Shown here in pieces: positions 8,741 through 20,424 of a stretch of DNA of 64,000 nt. The notes below the pieces were generated by a model. It had not been told where the DNA came from and searched no databases. It saw nothing but the letters and a program-made list of their open reading frames with translations. The stretch lies in assembly GCA_018287875.1 (NCBI GenBank), contig JAGVVL010000001.1:682001-746000 (forward strand), given 5' to 3'. The translations under genes and the position numbers were made by a program. Within the stretch, counting starts at the first letter, position 1, and each line of letters starts with the position of its first letter. Source of the DNA: Nigrospora sphaerica. Taxonomy: Eukaryota > Ascomycota > Sordariomycetes > Amphisphaeriales > Apiosporaceae.

Positions 8741-10142
8741 ATGTTGTACTCCAAGGTCCACAGCCTCGCGGCGGCGGCCGCCGTCTTCGCCCAGGGAGCC
8801 CTCGCGGCCGCCCCCCTTTGGGGCCAATGCGGAGGACAAGGCTGGACGGGGGACACGCAATGTGCGTCCGGCTCGGGATGCTCGTCCATCAACCCGTGGT
8901 ACTGTGAGTTGACATGAAGAAAACCCCCTTGGCCGAGTATTTCCGGCTCGAAAAGAAAAGTCGAGGGCTGACCATGTCCTTCTCCCCCCCTTTTTAGACC
9001 AGTGCGTGCCCGGCGGTGCCACGCAGCCGCCCACCCAGGGGACCACGACGGTGCCGTCGACGCCGACGACGACGGACTCGGGCGGCGGCTCGCAGACGAC
9101 GAGCGTCGCGGCCACGTACACGGTCGACCCCTCGCTGCCGGGCAACACCATCTACCGGCCGGTCAACATGAAGGCCTTTTCGAAGATGCCCGTCTTGGTC
9201 TGGGGTGTAAGTGGCGTTCTCCTGTTCTCCCCCTTCTTTCTTTTGTGTGTGTTGGACCCCCGTGCCAATGATCAAGACGTGACCAGAACGGAGCGTGCTC
9301 GGCCGACTCGCTGTCGCACCACAACTTCCTGATCGAGGTGGCCTCGTGGGGCGTCATCGCCATCGCCAACGGCACGCCGCGCGGCGGCGGCAGCACCAGC
9401 GCCCAGACCATGACCAACGCCATCACCTGGGCCGTCAACAACGCCGGCAAGGGCAACTACGCCAACATGGTGACGACCCGGCTCGCCGCCGCTGGAAGTT
9501 GGTTCCCCCCTTTTACTTTCCTCTCTTCCCCTCCCCCGCCCCTTTCTTCCACTTTGGCCAAGGAGACACGAGACACTGACGTTGGTTTGATCAAAATTAG
9601 TGAGCTGCGGCGGCATCGAGGCCTACGCCCAGGCCTTCGACTCGCGCGTCACCGCCATCGGAATCTACAACTCGGGCCAGTACGACGCCGCCGGCACGCA
9701 AGCGACGGTGCCGCGGATCAACAAGCCCATCTTCTTTTTCATGGGCGGACCTTCCGACATTGCCTACAACAACGTGAGTCTTTGATCTCCTCTCCCTTTC
9801 TCCTTCCCCCGGGGACGTCCCCAAACGAACCCCCCCCCCCGTCCACCCGGGCGGGGGGGAGGAAAGAGAAGAAGCTGACCGATCCCCGCGCAGGGCATGC
9901 GCGACTACCGGGCCGTCTCGTCGGGCGTGCCGTCGTGGGTGGGCAACCTCCCCGTGGGCCACGGCGGCACGTACGGCGACCCCAAGGGCGGCAAGTTCGG
10001 CACGGCGGGCCAGCACTGGGCCCGCTGGCTCCTGCGCGGCGACACCTCGGCCGCCTCCTTCTTCACCGGCTCCGGTGCCCGCAACGACGGTTGGACCGTC
10101 GAGAGCAAGAGCCTCGACCGCCTTACGACCACCCCGATCTAG
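8741..10142 (+). CDS. Secreted CBM1 + alpha/beta-hydrolase (putative esterase), five exons
   Basis: Predicted 334-aa secreted protein. Exons: 8741-8903, 8998-9206, 9287-9497, 9601-9773, 9894-10142; all introns are GT-AG and the sum is in frame. Residues 1-23 form a signal peptide. Residues about 26-57 are a fungal cellulose-binding module CBM1 with the four expected cysteines (30, 41, 47, 57) and aromatic W28, W35, Y54/Y55. A Ser/Thr/Pro/Gly linker follows (about 60-95). The rest is an alpha/beta-hydrolase domain: oxyanion-type strand VLVWGNGAC, nucleophile elbow GMSCGG (Ser196, created exactly across intron 3), acid candidate Asp247 (GGPSD) and His275 (VGHGG). This fits a hydrolase acting on an ester in plant cell wall material, targeted to cellulose. 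The exact substrate is unknown; the domain is not one I can assign to a named carbohydrate-esterase family. Intron 3 uses a less common GTTGGT donor, but it is the only choice that restores the motif. Confidence 0.83.
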
Positions 10143-11144
10143 GAGGAAGAGATGCAAACACTCCCTTCCTGCTTTTCGCCCAAGAGGAGGGAAGGGTAGG
10201 AGCCGGGGGGAGAAGCGGAGGATAAGGAGGACTGGTAGGAGGAGCAGGAGTTTGCAGTGGTTCTCATACGTACTCGCGTACAGGTTTTTCGATTCTTGTC
10301 CGTACTTCCGCCCTTTGGTCAACAAGTATATGTCAAGCAGTGTATAAGGTATTGGCCAAATTCCAGACTTTGGGCCTGCGCGCCCCGTGGGCGTCCTGTC
10401 TTGTGCGAATAAGCATCCTTCCGGGTTTACTGCCTCCAAGCACGCTCCTTCAGCCACTACTCAGTCTGACCCTCCTAGCTTTTCTACTGTGGTCCACTCT
10501 GGGGGAGGTTGGCTGTGCTTTTCTGACCTCGACTATTTGTGGAAGCCTCGTCTCACCCTAATATCCACACTACGAAGCCATGTTCACCATCTCCGCGGGC
10601 TCTCTGATGAAGAGCCCATATCAAACGCGGCACCCTTGCTCTGCAAGAACCGCCCCAGCTGGAACGGCTTAACGGGAATCTGACCCCTCCCTCCCTGTTC
10701 CACGAAACAAGCAAGCTAGAGATGTGCGGCTTGGGTGGCTTGGGCGGCGGCGGCAGCGATGCCCGCACCGCAAGCACCACGCTTTATCTGGTGTGGACCG
10801 GACGGCGCCGGGCCTAGGGAAACGACAAGTCGCGACAGTGGTACGAATAGGGAAGGGGGTAGTACGCCACCCCGTGCCACCAGCAATGCATTGACCTAGA
10901 GGCATCTATGTCCCCTTCGCCCCCCCCCTGGACGGCCGTACTGGGCCCCGCCCACCGGGTGACATACCTGAAACATGGCTTCTATACTCATACAACCATA
11001 ACGCCATACGATGCAGGACCAAAGCCCCAACCGCCCTTCCCATCGAGCACGGCCACTACAGGCCCGGGGGACGTACCGCACGGAAGTAAACATACACGCG
11101 CCCACATGATATACATACGTACAGGCCCGGGCCGGGTAAGCCCG
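10143..11144. other. Convergent spacer, no gene seen
   Basis: This lies between the 3' ends of the CBM1 hydrolase (+) and SYS1 (-) and should hold both terminators. I found no reading frame with protein-like character and no RNA gene. Confidence 0.55.
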
Positions 11145-11963
11145 CTACCGCGGGTCGCCCGACTTGAGGCCGACCATTTCATACTCCCCGGCGCCGTCCC
11201 GGCCGCGACCCCGGCCGCGCCCCCTGCCGAAGCCCATTTCCTCATCGCCGCCGCCGCCGTCGTGGCCTCCGCCACCGTCTCCTCCGCCTTCTCCTCCGTT
11301 CTCGGCCGCTCCGGACCCGTTACCACCGCCGCCGCTCCCGCGGCCGCCAAAGTTGATGGGCCGCAGCTCGCGCCAGCGGCACCCCCAGACGCCCAGGGCC
11401 GCCGTCGTGGCGCATGAGGCCGCCATGGTGGCCCACCACATAGCGTTGCGCGGCAGGAAGCCCGTGTAGAGCGTGACGACGCAGAGGTGGATGAAGTGTA
11501 GCGTCATGGCGAAGTCGGGCACCAGCTTCGAGCGCGCCACAAAGGCCACGAGCGCCATTACTCTATTTTCGGGGGGTCGGCCACGTCAGCATTTGAGGAA
11601 CGGGGGTTGGGGCCCGGTGGGCGCGCGCTAGGGAGGGAGAGGTGTCACGAAGGCGGGTGTGGAAAGCGGACACAGGGGGAAGGGAGGAAAGGGAAAAGAG
11701 CCAAGATTAACGTACACGGCGCCGGCGCAACACAACCACACAAAAGCGAAGAGCCAGCCCTGCGTCGTGTCGCCGCGTAGGCTGGCCCAGCCGAAGACGA
11801 GGTCCAGGTCGAAGCCGGTCCCGGCCACCAAGCTCGTGAAAAGCATCAGCACGAAGGCGACGGCGTAGTAGATGCCCTGAACGGCGGCGATCTGGCTCAG
11901 AATGCGGAGCGGCGGGAGCTCCGTGATGGCGCCGGAGCGCGGCGGGCGCCTCCTCCGGGGCAT
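11145..11963 (-). CDS. SYS1: SYS1 Golgi membrane protein, two exons
   Basis: Predicted 221-aa multi-pass membrane protein. SYS1 sits in the late Golgi and recruits the Arl3/ARFRP1 GTPase, supporting trafficking between Golgi and endosomes. Exon 1 is 11963-11716 and exon 2 is 11562-11145; the 153-base intron has a GTACGT donor and ATAG acceptor. The N terminus MPRRRRPPRSGAITELPPLR, the segment LDLVFGWASLRGDTTQGW and the block VARSKLVPDFAMTLHFIH (about residues 91-108) are family hallmarks. Four hydrophobic segments are visible. The tail after RELRPINFGG is unusual: about 65 residues of glycine, acidic residues and a GRGRGRGRGR run, longer and more biased than the core requires. The gene is divergent from COA6, with a shared 1.1-kb promoter region. 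Confidence 0.88.
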
Positions 11964-13041
11964 ATTCCTGCAGCGGTCTCTCGGGGTCCCTCTTGTTGGT
12001 TATTTTTGGCCCGGGAGCCAAGGAAACCAGAAACGCCCTCCCCCAGAGCTACGAGCTCCTCGCCGTCGGTGTCGTCGTCGTTCGTCGTCGTCGGCGGCGC
12101 AGAAGGAGGGACGTAAAATATCGTAAACGCGTATCAAGGCCTTTCCGGGAGGACGGCGTAAGGAGAAGTTCGAAGGAGTGGATTCCAAGTAGATTGCGAG
12201 GTGCGAGGCAGGTAGAGAAATTGGCTACTATAACGTGGTCATTTCCGATGCGGCATGCGACTGCCCAGCGCGCCGCCCGGGGGCTTCCAATCGATACGGA
12301 GTTGTCTGAGGGGTTCAGGCGTGGAAGAAGGTCCCGGACCGATGGTTCGGCTGTATCAGCTGGCGTGGATGGGTGCGTAAGAATCGTGGTCGTGCTGCTG
12401 GGTGTTTGTTGCTGCTACGGGAGGGAGACACAGATGCCCATGCACTCGGTCATCGGGCGAGCAGCCTAGTCCCCTGCAAGTCGACCTCAGTGCTACGTAC
12501 TAGTCGCTGGTGACTCGGATCCGGGGGTCCAACCTTACTAATTCTACTTCTTCCACAGTCATCGCACGGTCCGGGATACGAAACAGCTATGCCTTGCGCC
12601 GCTACCTCGTCCGCAAGCCGGTGGGCGCAGCCAAATCGACTTTGGCTCTTCCAGACGCGTCTCACGCCTGCCGCTTGCTGGTTTTACTACCGATAGCAAC
12701 CCGAGCAGGTAGACGTAAATGTGCGTTGCTATAGATGCAGGAAGTTGTACCCGAGACAGCACGGTGTCGGACCGCGAACACGCACTCGTACTGTATGGGA
12801 CGAACGGGCTGGGTGTTATCGATTCCGCCGTACCTGATCCGCTCGGATTAAGGTGGTGGGCAATAGTAGTAGCTCCAGCTGGCCGTCGGAGCTTGATGAC
12901 GATTTTGCGAATTCGAAAGTGACGAGAGGCATTGCATGCCCGCCAGAGCAGCGATTCCCCAAGGCCCACGAGCACCCGACCGCACACCGTCGCCGGTTTA
13001 ACCCCCGCCATCCGCGCTCGCTGTGCATCCCCGCCATCGCC
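11964..13041. other. Divergent SYS1 / COA6 promoter region
   Basis: About 1.1 kb between two divergently transcribed genes. It is moderately GC-rich with no long simple repeats. An open frame continues upstream of COA6 in frame from about 12853, but its sequence is unlike COA6 proteins and is taken as leader. No other gene was recognised. Confidence 0.5.
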
Positions 13042-13545
13042 ATGGGCGTATTCGACTTCTTCACGTCGGCCGACGCCAAGCGCGCCGAAGAGGTGCGCAA
13101 GGGCACCGTCGCCCCCGACCGGTCGGAGCGCAAGAGGTGCTGGGAGTCGCGCGACCTCTTCTACGCCTGCCTGGACAAGCACGACATTATCGACTCGCTG
13201 GCCGCCGAGGGCAAGAAGAAGGCCGACAAACACTGCGCCCCCGAGAACAAGCAGTTCGAGAAGGACTGCGCCGCCGCCTGGGTGAGTCGTCTGTTGCCGG
13301 CCGTGGCGCTGCCGTGCGGCTTCGTGCACAGCTAGAGCTACCGCAACATGCGGTGGCGATGAACACACGGATGGCCGTCACCGTCTATCCAAACCCCCAC
13401 CACCAAGAGCAGCTTCTTCTGACACCGACCCCCCGCACAGGTCACATACTTCAAAAAGTTCCGCGTTGCCGACTACCAGAAAAAGAAGACGTTCGAGCGG
13501 TTAGAAAAGGAGGGCGCCAACCTGATGCCCGACGAGCGCAAATGA
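13042..13545 (+). CDS. COA6: Cytochrome c oxidase assembly factor 6 (COA6), two exons
   Basis: Predicted 114-aa mitochondrial intermembrane-space protein of the COX6B/COA6 family, which helps deliver copper to the CuA site of cytochrome c oxidase. Exon 1 is 13042-13281 and exon 2 is 13441-13545, with a GTGAGT donor and a CACAG acceptor. The twin-cysteine helix pair is clear: CWESRDLFYAC (C-x9-C) and CAPENKQFEKDC (C-x10-C), the pattern specific to COA6. The protein has no N-terminal presequence, as expected for an import substrate of the Mia40 disulphide relay. The intron falls right after the second pair (…AAAW/VTYFKKF…). The start is the first Met before the conserved GVFDFFTSADAKRAEE block. 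Confidence 0.9.
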
Positions 13546-16151
13546 GGCCCTGGGTCAATCATCCGCCCCGGCGTGCCGCCCTGGGCGTGGGCCCCGCGCA
13601 TTATGCACGACCTCTACTCGTTGTACGATACGGTGTTGGTTTTTTTTGCATCCGCGCCCGGCGTTGGAACCCGATGGGTCGAAATGAAGGGGGGGAACGG
13701 CGCTCCTTTTGCCTTTGCCTGACTTGCGCACAAGCCGCGTACGGATATCGCTAGGGGTTGTCCCCGTGTGGCCTCATTTAGGGTGCATTTACCTGCCGAC
13801 GGTCCTCGCGGGACGCCGAGTCCGTCCAACGTGTGCAGCTGGATATATAGTGCAAACATTAAGGTGCTTAATGCCGTGCTCGTGGGAGCATAAAATGCCA
13901 TGCCGCAAACCCGAGACCGAGTGTTATGCAGCGACGAGGCGTTTTCGCCTCGCCAGCCGCGAGCGGCCAACACTTTTTGAAGATCGCGAGGGCCGCAAGT
14001 TCCAGATTGCCATTGGCGCGGAAAACGCCCATGGCATTTGTTGGCTTTGCCGTGTTTTGTCGTGGCCTGGCATGGAGGACGTGCAGGGCGTGCTCAGACA
14101 AAAGCCACGGCGCAGCCGTGATGGGCATTTCGTGTCACGTCCCTCAGTCACGTCCATGCAGGGCCACAGCCACGAGGTATTCCTTGCGCTTCTTGCCTCT
14201 TTCTGCCCACGCTCCCCTACCCTACTACACCCTTCATACTCACCCTAGCCCTAGGGAAGGAGGCCAAAATTGCGCGCATCACCTACAGATGGCCCTCGGC
14301 TGGCCAGGGTGGACACTTGGGCCGAGGGACGTATGTGGTGATCCTGCCTGTACTTGACAAGGAGGGAGCGGTCGGGCTGAGCCGGACAGACGGGCAGTTG
14401 GTCATGCTCTTCGGCGCCTGCTCGGTGGTGTACAAAGCGCGGTGGACTGACGTTGAAGAGCTGTCAAAAAACGACAGACTGCATCGATGGCCTCAGCACC
14501 ACGACTAGTTTTTGCGTGACCTCATAAAGTCGGGGATGCGCGGGAGATCACTGCAAATCCTGTCTCACCCTTGGCAGGGGACTGGCTGCTAGTCGTAAGT
14601 TGCAAGCAGGCCGGTGTCAGTTCCTGCAGGTCGTCATCCACCTTGGGGGATGATGGTGTGGTAGTGGCTAGAGTGTAGAGATTTGCTCCTGGGGGTAGCC
14701 CACTGGCCACCCTACTCTACTCGGCCCGGCGGGGGGGGAGGGGGTCTGCGTTCTTTTCGTTTCCTCTTCCACCCTTCCGCTTCGCAACCGGGGTTGAAGG
14801 GGGCAGAAGAGGGGAGGCAGGGGGCTTCCCGTCCTTCTCCAGGAACGTGTCGGCAGTAGAGGGATAACACGGCCTAACCGCAACGGCGCGGCGGCAATGA
14901 GGAAACAAAAGTAAAGGGACGCGCAATGCGCTGGCCGCCAAGGGGTCCATCAGGCTTCGGCAAGCACGGAGTTGGCGATGTTGGGTGTGGGCGAGCCAAG
15001 GCAGCATTAAAGGGGATTGCGAGATTGCGTGGAGCTGGACCATGGAATGCGTCTTCCCGGGCTGTGCTCTGCCACACGATAACTACGTACAGACATACTG
15101 AGTGAGACCTTACCTCTTCCACTCTGAGGGGGGCCAGCGCCTGCACTGCGGCGTGCCGTGCGAACGACGTGCAGCGCAGGCGTGCCACACAGCCCGTCCA
15201 TGCACACACGACTCGTCGTCTCCTCTCCGTCGTCGTATGTAAGGTACCTACGTCCATACTTGGGACATTTTATTACGGAGCAGGCTGGGGCGGGGAGTCA
15301 GACTGGAGACCAGGGATGCATAGAAAATAGTAATCGACGACGGTGCTGGGCTAGGTGCATGCATGCAGCGGCACCGTGGGGAAACGACCGGCCCTGCCTC
15401 GAATCTCGCGCAACTCATCATCGCGCGCCTCGGTCCTGCTGACCGTTTGGACGCGGCAGAGCCAGCGGTGCAACGGTATTATGGATATCCACGCACAACG
15501 GGACGGCAGGGGGCGGTCTGGACAAGAGTGCCGTCGTATACACGGATGCGTCTCCGTCTACGGGCTACATAGGTGTTGGGCCGGTACTCTGTTGTACCTA
15601 CCTACGAATACAAGAGCGGAGGGTACGTGCAACGACAGCTGTGATTATTATTAGCCGGCGGGCGCGTGTTGTGAAATTGGGAATCGTGGCTGGGGTCCCG
15701 GGCAGTCGGAAATGCGGCGCCCCTAGAGCGCGACTAGCAGCGGACGGCCGGCGCCCTAGGGGAGCGTCCGTCCAGACCTGGTGCCGTCGTTACCAGGTAG
15801 GGTTCCCAATCGCCTTTTCTTCGCACTGGAACAGGAAGCATCTCCCGGCCGTCACCGTGGGAGGGCCGTGGCGCGCCAGCCAGGACGGCAACACACGGGA
15901 CTCCGGCGCCCTGTGGTTCATTCCACCGATTCGACCCTCGTGTTTGCATTGCCGTTGCCCTGGGCCGCGCGACGGAGATCCCATATTGGCTGGTATCGGC
16001 CAACACGTCAGCGTGGGTGACGGGGTGAATCGCTATCAAACCTGCCCAGCATGCAGCTGCCCTATTGGGAATTGCATGTGGAATCGTGCGAGCTTGGCGA
16101 CATTTCCAATGTCGAGCCGTGGCCCAACAGAAATGGAGAAAGAGGGAGAGG

Positions 16152-16171
16152 GCGCGCGCGCGCGCGCGCGC
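16152..16171. repeat. (CG)n dinucleotide repeat
   Basis: Ten consecutive GC/CG dinucleotides in a non-coding region. Alternating CG tracts can adopt Z-DNA and are targets for cytosine methylation; here only the repeat itself is seen. Confidence 0.95.
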
Positions 16172-16956
16172 CCGCTGGCGAACTGGTCCGGATCGCCATG
16201 GGAATACAAGAGCCCGAGACGAACGGCGTTGATCTTGGGCACTCGGGCGGGAGAAAAAAGAGTTCCTCTGCTTGCTGGGTGTGGTCATGGATCGCAGCCA
16301 CAGCCGCTCTCAGCTCGAGTCGCGACCCTCGAATCCACGGGGCGGGCGGGCAGGCGGGCAGGCGGGTTAACGGGGTCCTCCGTGTACCCACTGTCCACAG
16401 ACTGACAAAGCACACGTGTGGTGCTGCTTTAGCCCTGCTGTAAATTGGCCCGGTTCCGGTGCATGGATGGGATTGGGATGGGATGGCGCTCGTGGTGAAG
16501 AGGAGAGAGTAAAAGAGAGAGGCCTCTCTTGGTCCCCTCGCAATTGGGAGCTCCCTGCGATTTTGCTGACCTGCCCCTGTGGTCAGCATGCTGGCCTGTC
16601 TGTCTCGTCTCTATCTCTCTCTGCCCAGTCAACCTTCACCCCTCCCGACGGCAATCCGTACTTCCAACAGTAGAGACGTTACGTATGCACAATGTGTGTT
16701 ATTTGCAGACATTGAAGTGCTCAAGGTATTAGCTAGTAGCCATCGCCCGCCCCGGCCTTGCGATTGGGACTGGGATCCCATGCACGATTATACATGCGTG
16801 GATCCTGTCGTGTACCTAGTGAAGTGCTGCTGCTGAGTTAGCGTGGACCCGCCTCTCTTCCCTCTTCCCCCCCTGTTCAGCTGGCCGTGCTTTAGCGGTC
16901 CTCGATTGGCCGGCCCTGGAAAACCGGCACCTGCGACGCCGTAACCCGTGCCAACT

Positions 16957-16958
<2 letters not shown>

Positions 16959-16988
<30 letters not shown>
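16959..16988. repeat. (GCT)10 trinucleotide repeat upstream of MSS4
   Basis: Ten perfect GCT units about 480 bases before the MSS4 start codon, followed by imperfect CTG/TCTG repeats to about 17030. It could lie in the promoter or the 5' untranslated leader. On the minus strand it would encode an alanine run, but no gene is there. Confidence 0.95.
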
Positions 16989-16990
<2 letters not shown>

Positions 16991-17039
16991 TCGTGCTGCT
17001 GTGCTGTGCTGTCTATCTGTCTGTCTGCACTGCCTGTTT

Positions 17040-17350
17040 GCCCTGTCTCGGTCTCGACATTCCACTCTCTTTCGCTCGCCCTCTCTCATCTCCCCCTTCA
17101 CAACCAGTCAGTCCCCCGTCTCCTGCTGATTGACGACGATTCGATCCCGGGCTCGTCTCTGTCCCCGCCTCCCTCTCGGTCTCCCGCTTCCTCCCCTTGG
17201 ACGAACGACGATTAGCCTCCTATCTCGGAATCCCGTTCCTCGCCCATTCCTCTCAATTGTTTCGCATCACCAGCCAGCCAACTATCGCTCTATGATAGCC
17301 TTACCTCTGTAGCCAGCCCGCCCAGCCGCACTCTTCCCCCCCCCAGCACC
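17040..17350 (+). promoter_or_regulatory. Pyrimidine-rich core promoter/leader of MSS4
   Basis: About 300 bases dominated by C and T (TCTCTC, CCCTCTC, CCTCCC blocks) just before the MSS4 coding region. Long CT tracts near transcription starts are common in filamentous fungal housekeeping genes. The transcription start itself cannot be placed. Confidence 0.4.
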
Positions 17351-17465
17351 TCCCACTGTGTACACCTCGGCAAAAGTCGGTACGCGGCCCAACACCACGG
17401 TAGGCGAGGGGAGGATTCAATAGACTGCCTTCGGCGACCTCGATTACCCCCATTACCACCGCACT

Positions 17466-20424
17466 ATGCCATCCTTTGTCAGCGACGACGCCAACGACAA
17501 CTCCATCTATGCATCCGCCAACGGCCTCGTCCATTTGAACGAGCCGCAGCACCTTGGCAAGTCCCTGCACCCGACGGGGCCCATTGGCCATCGCCAGCGC
17601 GACGGCTCCTCGGCCGACGCCAACGACAGCCTGAGCGACTTCGACAACGCCTCCTCCCACTCCTCGGACACGGCGGACCCCAGGGCGCGGATGAATGGGG
17701 ATCGCAACCCAGGCATGCCGCCCTTGCCCAATGGCACTGCAAATGGCGGTAGGGGGCAGGTGAACGGCTACCACGGCGTCAACGCCCAGGCCAAGCCTGC
17801 CTACGCCCAACGCAGCCCCTGGTCCCACGAAGGCCACCGGGCAAACGCTGCCGACGAAAGAGACGGCCAAAACACCCACCCCCCGGCCACCCCTTCGTCG
17901 CACTACAACCACAGCGCCTCGAACGAGTCGTCCGCCCGGCCGTCTTTCCAGCAGCAGCCCCCTAACGATGGCCAGTCGTCGAGGTCGCCTCGCGCATCCA
18001 ACGATGCCGCGTCGGCCTCGACCCACAACCTGGCCCCCTATCCTACGAACAACAATTTCCTCGACCCTTCACAACACAAGGGCGCCGGCATCCAGCAGCG
18101 CTTCTCGTCTCCCGCCTCCACCTCGTCGTCCGCGCCGCCACCCCCTCCCAACGGTGGGCTGAAGCAACGTCACACGCTCGAGGTCCCCAAGGTTGCCTCC
18201 GGAAGAGGCTCCAAGGACGGTGCCGACAGTGCCTACACCAGCGGGCGCTTTTCCCCGACCGTCGCGGGGCCTAGTGGGACGCCGGTCCCCCGCCGGGGAT
18301 CTCTCAGCCTGGGCCGTAAAAACACGCGGTCGATGCACTCGGACGGCGTGCGGGATGAGGTGGTGCCTGACGATGACGCCTTGCGGTGGGCCGAAGCCTA
18401 CCGGCAAAAGCGTGCAAAGAAGAAGAAGAAGGACGATTTCGATGACGACAAGGTGTTGGTGGGAACGAAGGTGGACGAGAACCATGCCAATTGGACCACG
18501 GCTTACAACATGTTGACCGGAATCCGCGTGTCCGTCTCGCGGACCAACGCGAAGCTCGACCGCCCCCTCACCGACGCCGATTTCCTGGCCAAACAAAAAT
18601 CCACCTTTGATATCGCCGGCAACGAGCTGGTGCCGTCGGCCAAATACGACTTCAAGTTCAAGGATTATGCGCCCTGGGTCTTCCGGCACCTCCGTGCTCT
18701 CTTTAGGTTGGATCCCGCCGACTACCTCATGTCGCTCACTGGTAAGTACATCTTGTCCGAACTGGGGTCTCCGGGCAAGAGTGGTAGCTTCTTCTACTTC
18801 TCGCGGGACTACAAGTACATCATCAAGACGATACACCATGGGGAGCATAAGTTTCTCCGCAAGATCCTGAAGGATTACTACAACCACGTGGCCGACAACC
18901 CCAACACACTGCTGTCGCAGTTCTACGGCCTCCACCGCGTCAAGATGCCCTACGGCAAGAAGATTCACTTCGTGGTCATGAACAACCTCTTCCCGCCCCA
19001 CAGAGACATCCACCAGACTTTCGACCTGAAGGGCTCCACCGTCGGGCGCGACTACAAGGAGGAGGACCTGGAAAAGAACCCGCGCGCCACGCTGAAAGAT
19101 CTGAACTGGCTCCGGCGCAAGCGGCACCTCGAGCTGGGCATGCAAAAGAAGAAGCTCTTCATGGAGCAGCTGCAACGCGATGTCAAGTTGATGCAAAAGC
19201 TTAAGATTATGGACTACTCCTTGCTCATCGGCGTCCACGACCTCAAGAAGGGCAACGAGGAGAACTTGCGCGACAAGACGCTCCAGGTTTTCAACCCCGG
19301 CGGCCACGACAAGTCGGCCGAGGAGAACGACCGCAACCAGGTCCTGATGCGGACGCCCTCGAAGCTCGAGAGTGCACGCAAGGCGCGGGAACTGAGGCAA
19401 ATGATACGCGCCGAAAGGCCAGTCCCCATGGGCCAGACTAGCAACAAGATGCCCGAGGAGCTAGAGGAAGGAACCCGACCCGGTGGCATCTTCTACAGCG
19501 ACGATGGTGGTCTCCGAGCCACGCACGAGGACAACACGATGGGCGAGGAGGTCTACTACCTTGGCGTTATCGACTGCCTTACTCACGTAAGTGTACCCAT
19601 GAAAAGTATCGCGTCGCCGATCGGAGCTAACATGCGCGGTATAGTATGGAGTGATCAAAAAGATTGAGCATTTCTGGAAAGGTCTGTCCAGCGATCGCAA
19701 CCAGATTTCGGCCCTCCCGCCGCAAGAGTACGGAGACCGCTTCATCAAGTTCATGGCCGGGGTCACCATGTCGCCGGAAGAAGCCGAACGAGACGAACAC
19801 GATCGTCAGGCGGCCGCAGAGGCCACTGCTCACGCTCAGACGGAGGGGGAGTCGGCCGGCCTCGGCAGCCTCCCACACGCCAACACCGCGCCTGCAACGG
19901 CACCGTCGTATCTCCCGCCTGCGCCGCCCGAGCTCCGCAGCCCTAGGTCGCCCCAGCCCAACCCCGCAGTTGAAAAGGCGACCATGATGGCCATGAGGGA
20001 GAAGGACATGGCCAAGGAACAGGATGTGCCGGACCGCAGAATCACCACGGCATCGACCAGCGGGCCTAACGGGCTGGGCAGAGGCAACTCGAGTGCTATC
20101 CTCCCCGTGGTCGAGGAAACCGCCGAGGCTGCCAGTCTGAGCGGGAGGAGCCGCGACGGCAACCGGCCTTACACCCCCAACCAGATGGAAAACCATGGCG
20201 TTACGGTGAGGGCGGACGGCTTTACCGACCTGGGGCCGCACGGCATCGGCGGTCGGGGACCGCCCACGCCCCCAAAGTCGAGCTATCTCATCCCGGCCGC
20301 GGGCTACGAAGGGAACCGGCCACGGAGGGGAAGCGGAGGGTCCGCGAGCATTGCCAGTATACCCAAAGGCCGACTCAGCAGAGAGAGCCTGGACAAGGCT
20401 CTCCCGCCGGTGCCGGGACGCTAG
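17466..20424 (+). CDS. MSS4: Phosphatidylinositol-4-phosphate 5-kinase MSS4, two exons
   Basis: Predicted 966-aa kinase that makes PtdIns(4,5)P2 from PtdIns4P at the plasma membrane, controlling actin, polarity and endocytosis. Exon 1 is 17466-19586 and exon 2 is 19645-20424; the 58-base intron (GTAAGT…TATAG) splits the C-terminal kinase lobe. Residues 1-290 are disordered and Ser/Pro/Asn-rich. The PIPK core runs from about 330 to 750: PGKSGSFFYFSRDYKYIIKT (nucleotide-binding region), DLKGSTVGR (about 520), MDYSLLIGVHD (about 582) and, across the intron, the activation-loop region KKIEHFWKG…QISALPPQEYGDRF. The specificity loop carries the conserved Lys pair and Glu. The C-terminal 200 residues are low-complexity with S/T-P sites. 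A basic cluster KRAKKKKKDDF lies before the core. Length fits filamentous-fungal MSS4. The call is firm. Confidence 0.94.

Larger units (their letters stand above)
13546..17465. other. 3.9-kb intergenic region upstream of MSS4
   Basis: No gene was recognised here. It contains a CG dinucleotide run (16152-16171), a GGCA/GGCG short tandem near 16340-16370, a (GCT)10 repeat (16959-16988) and a long pyrimidine-rich stretch (about 17040-17350) that is probably the core promoter and leader of MSS4. Open frames of up to about 250 codons around 15640-16590 exist in several frames and look compositional. The size is large for a fungal spacer, so a non-coding transcript is possible but unseen. Confidence 0.45.

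Noticed and set aside
18069..19400. 443-codon frame antisense to MSS4
   Set aside because: Low-complexity Leu/Val/Glu composition and full overlap with the unmistakable kinase frame.
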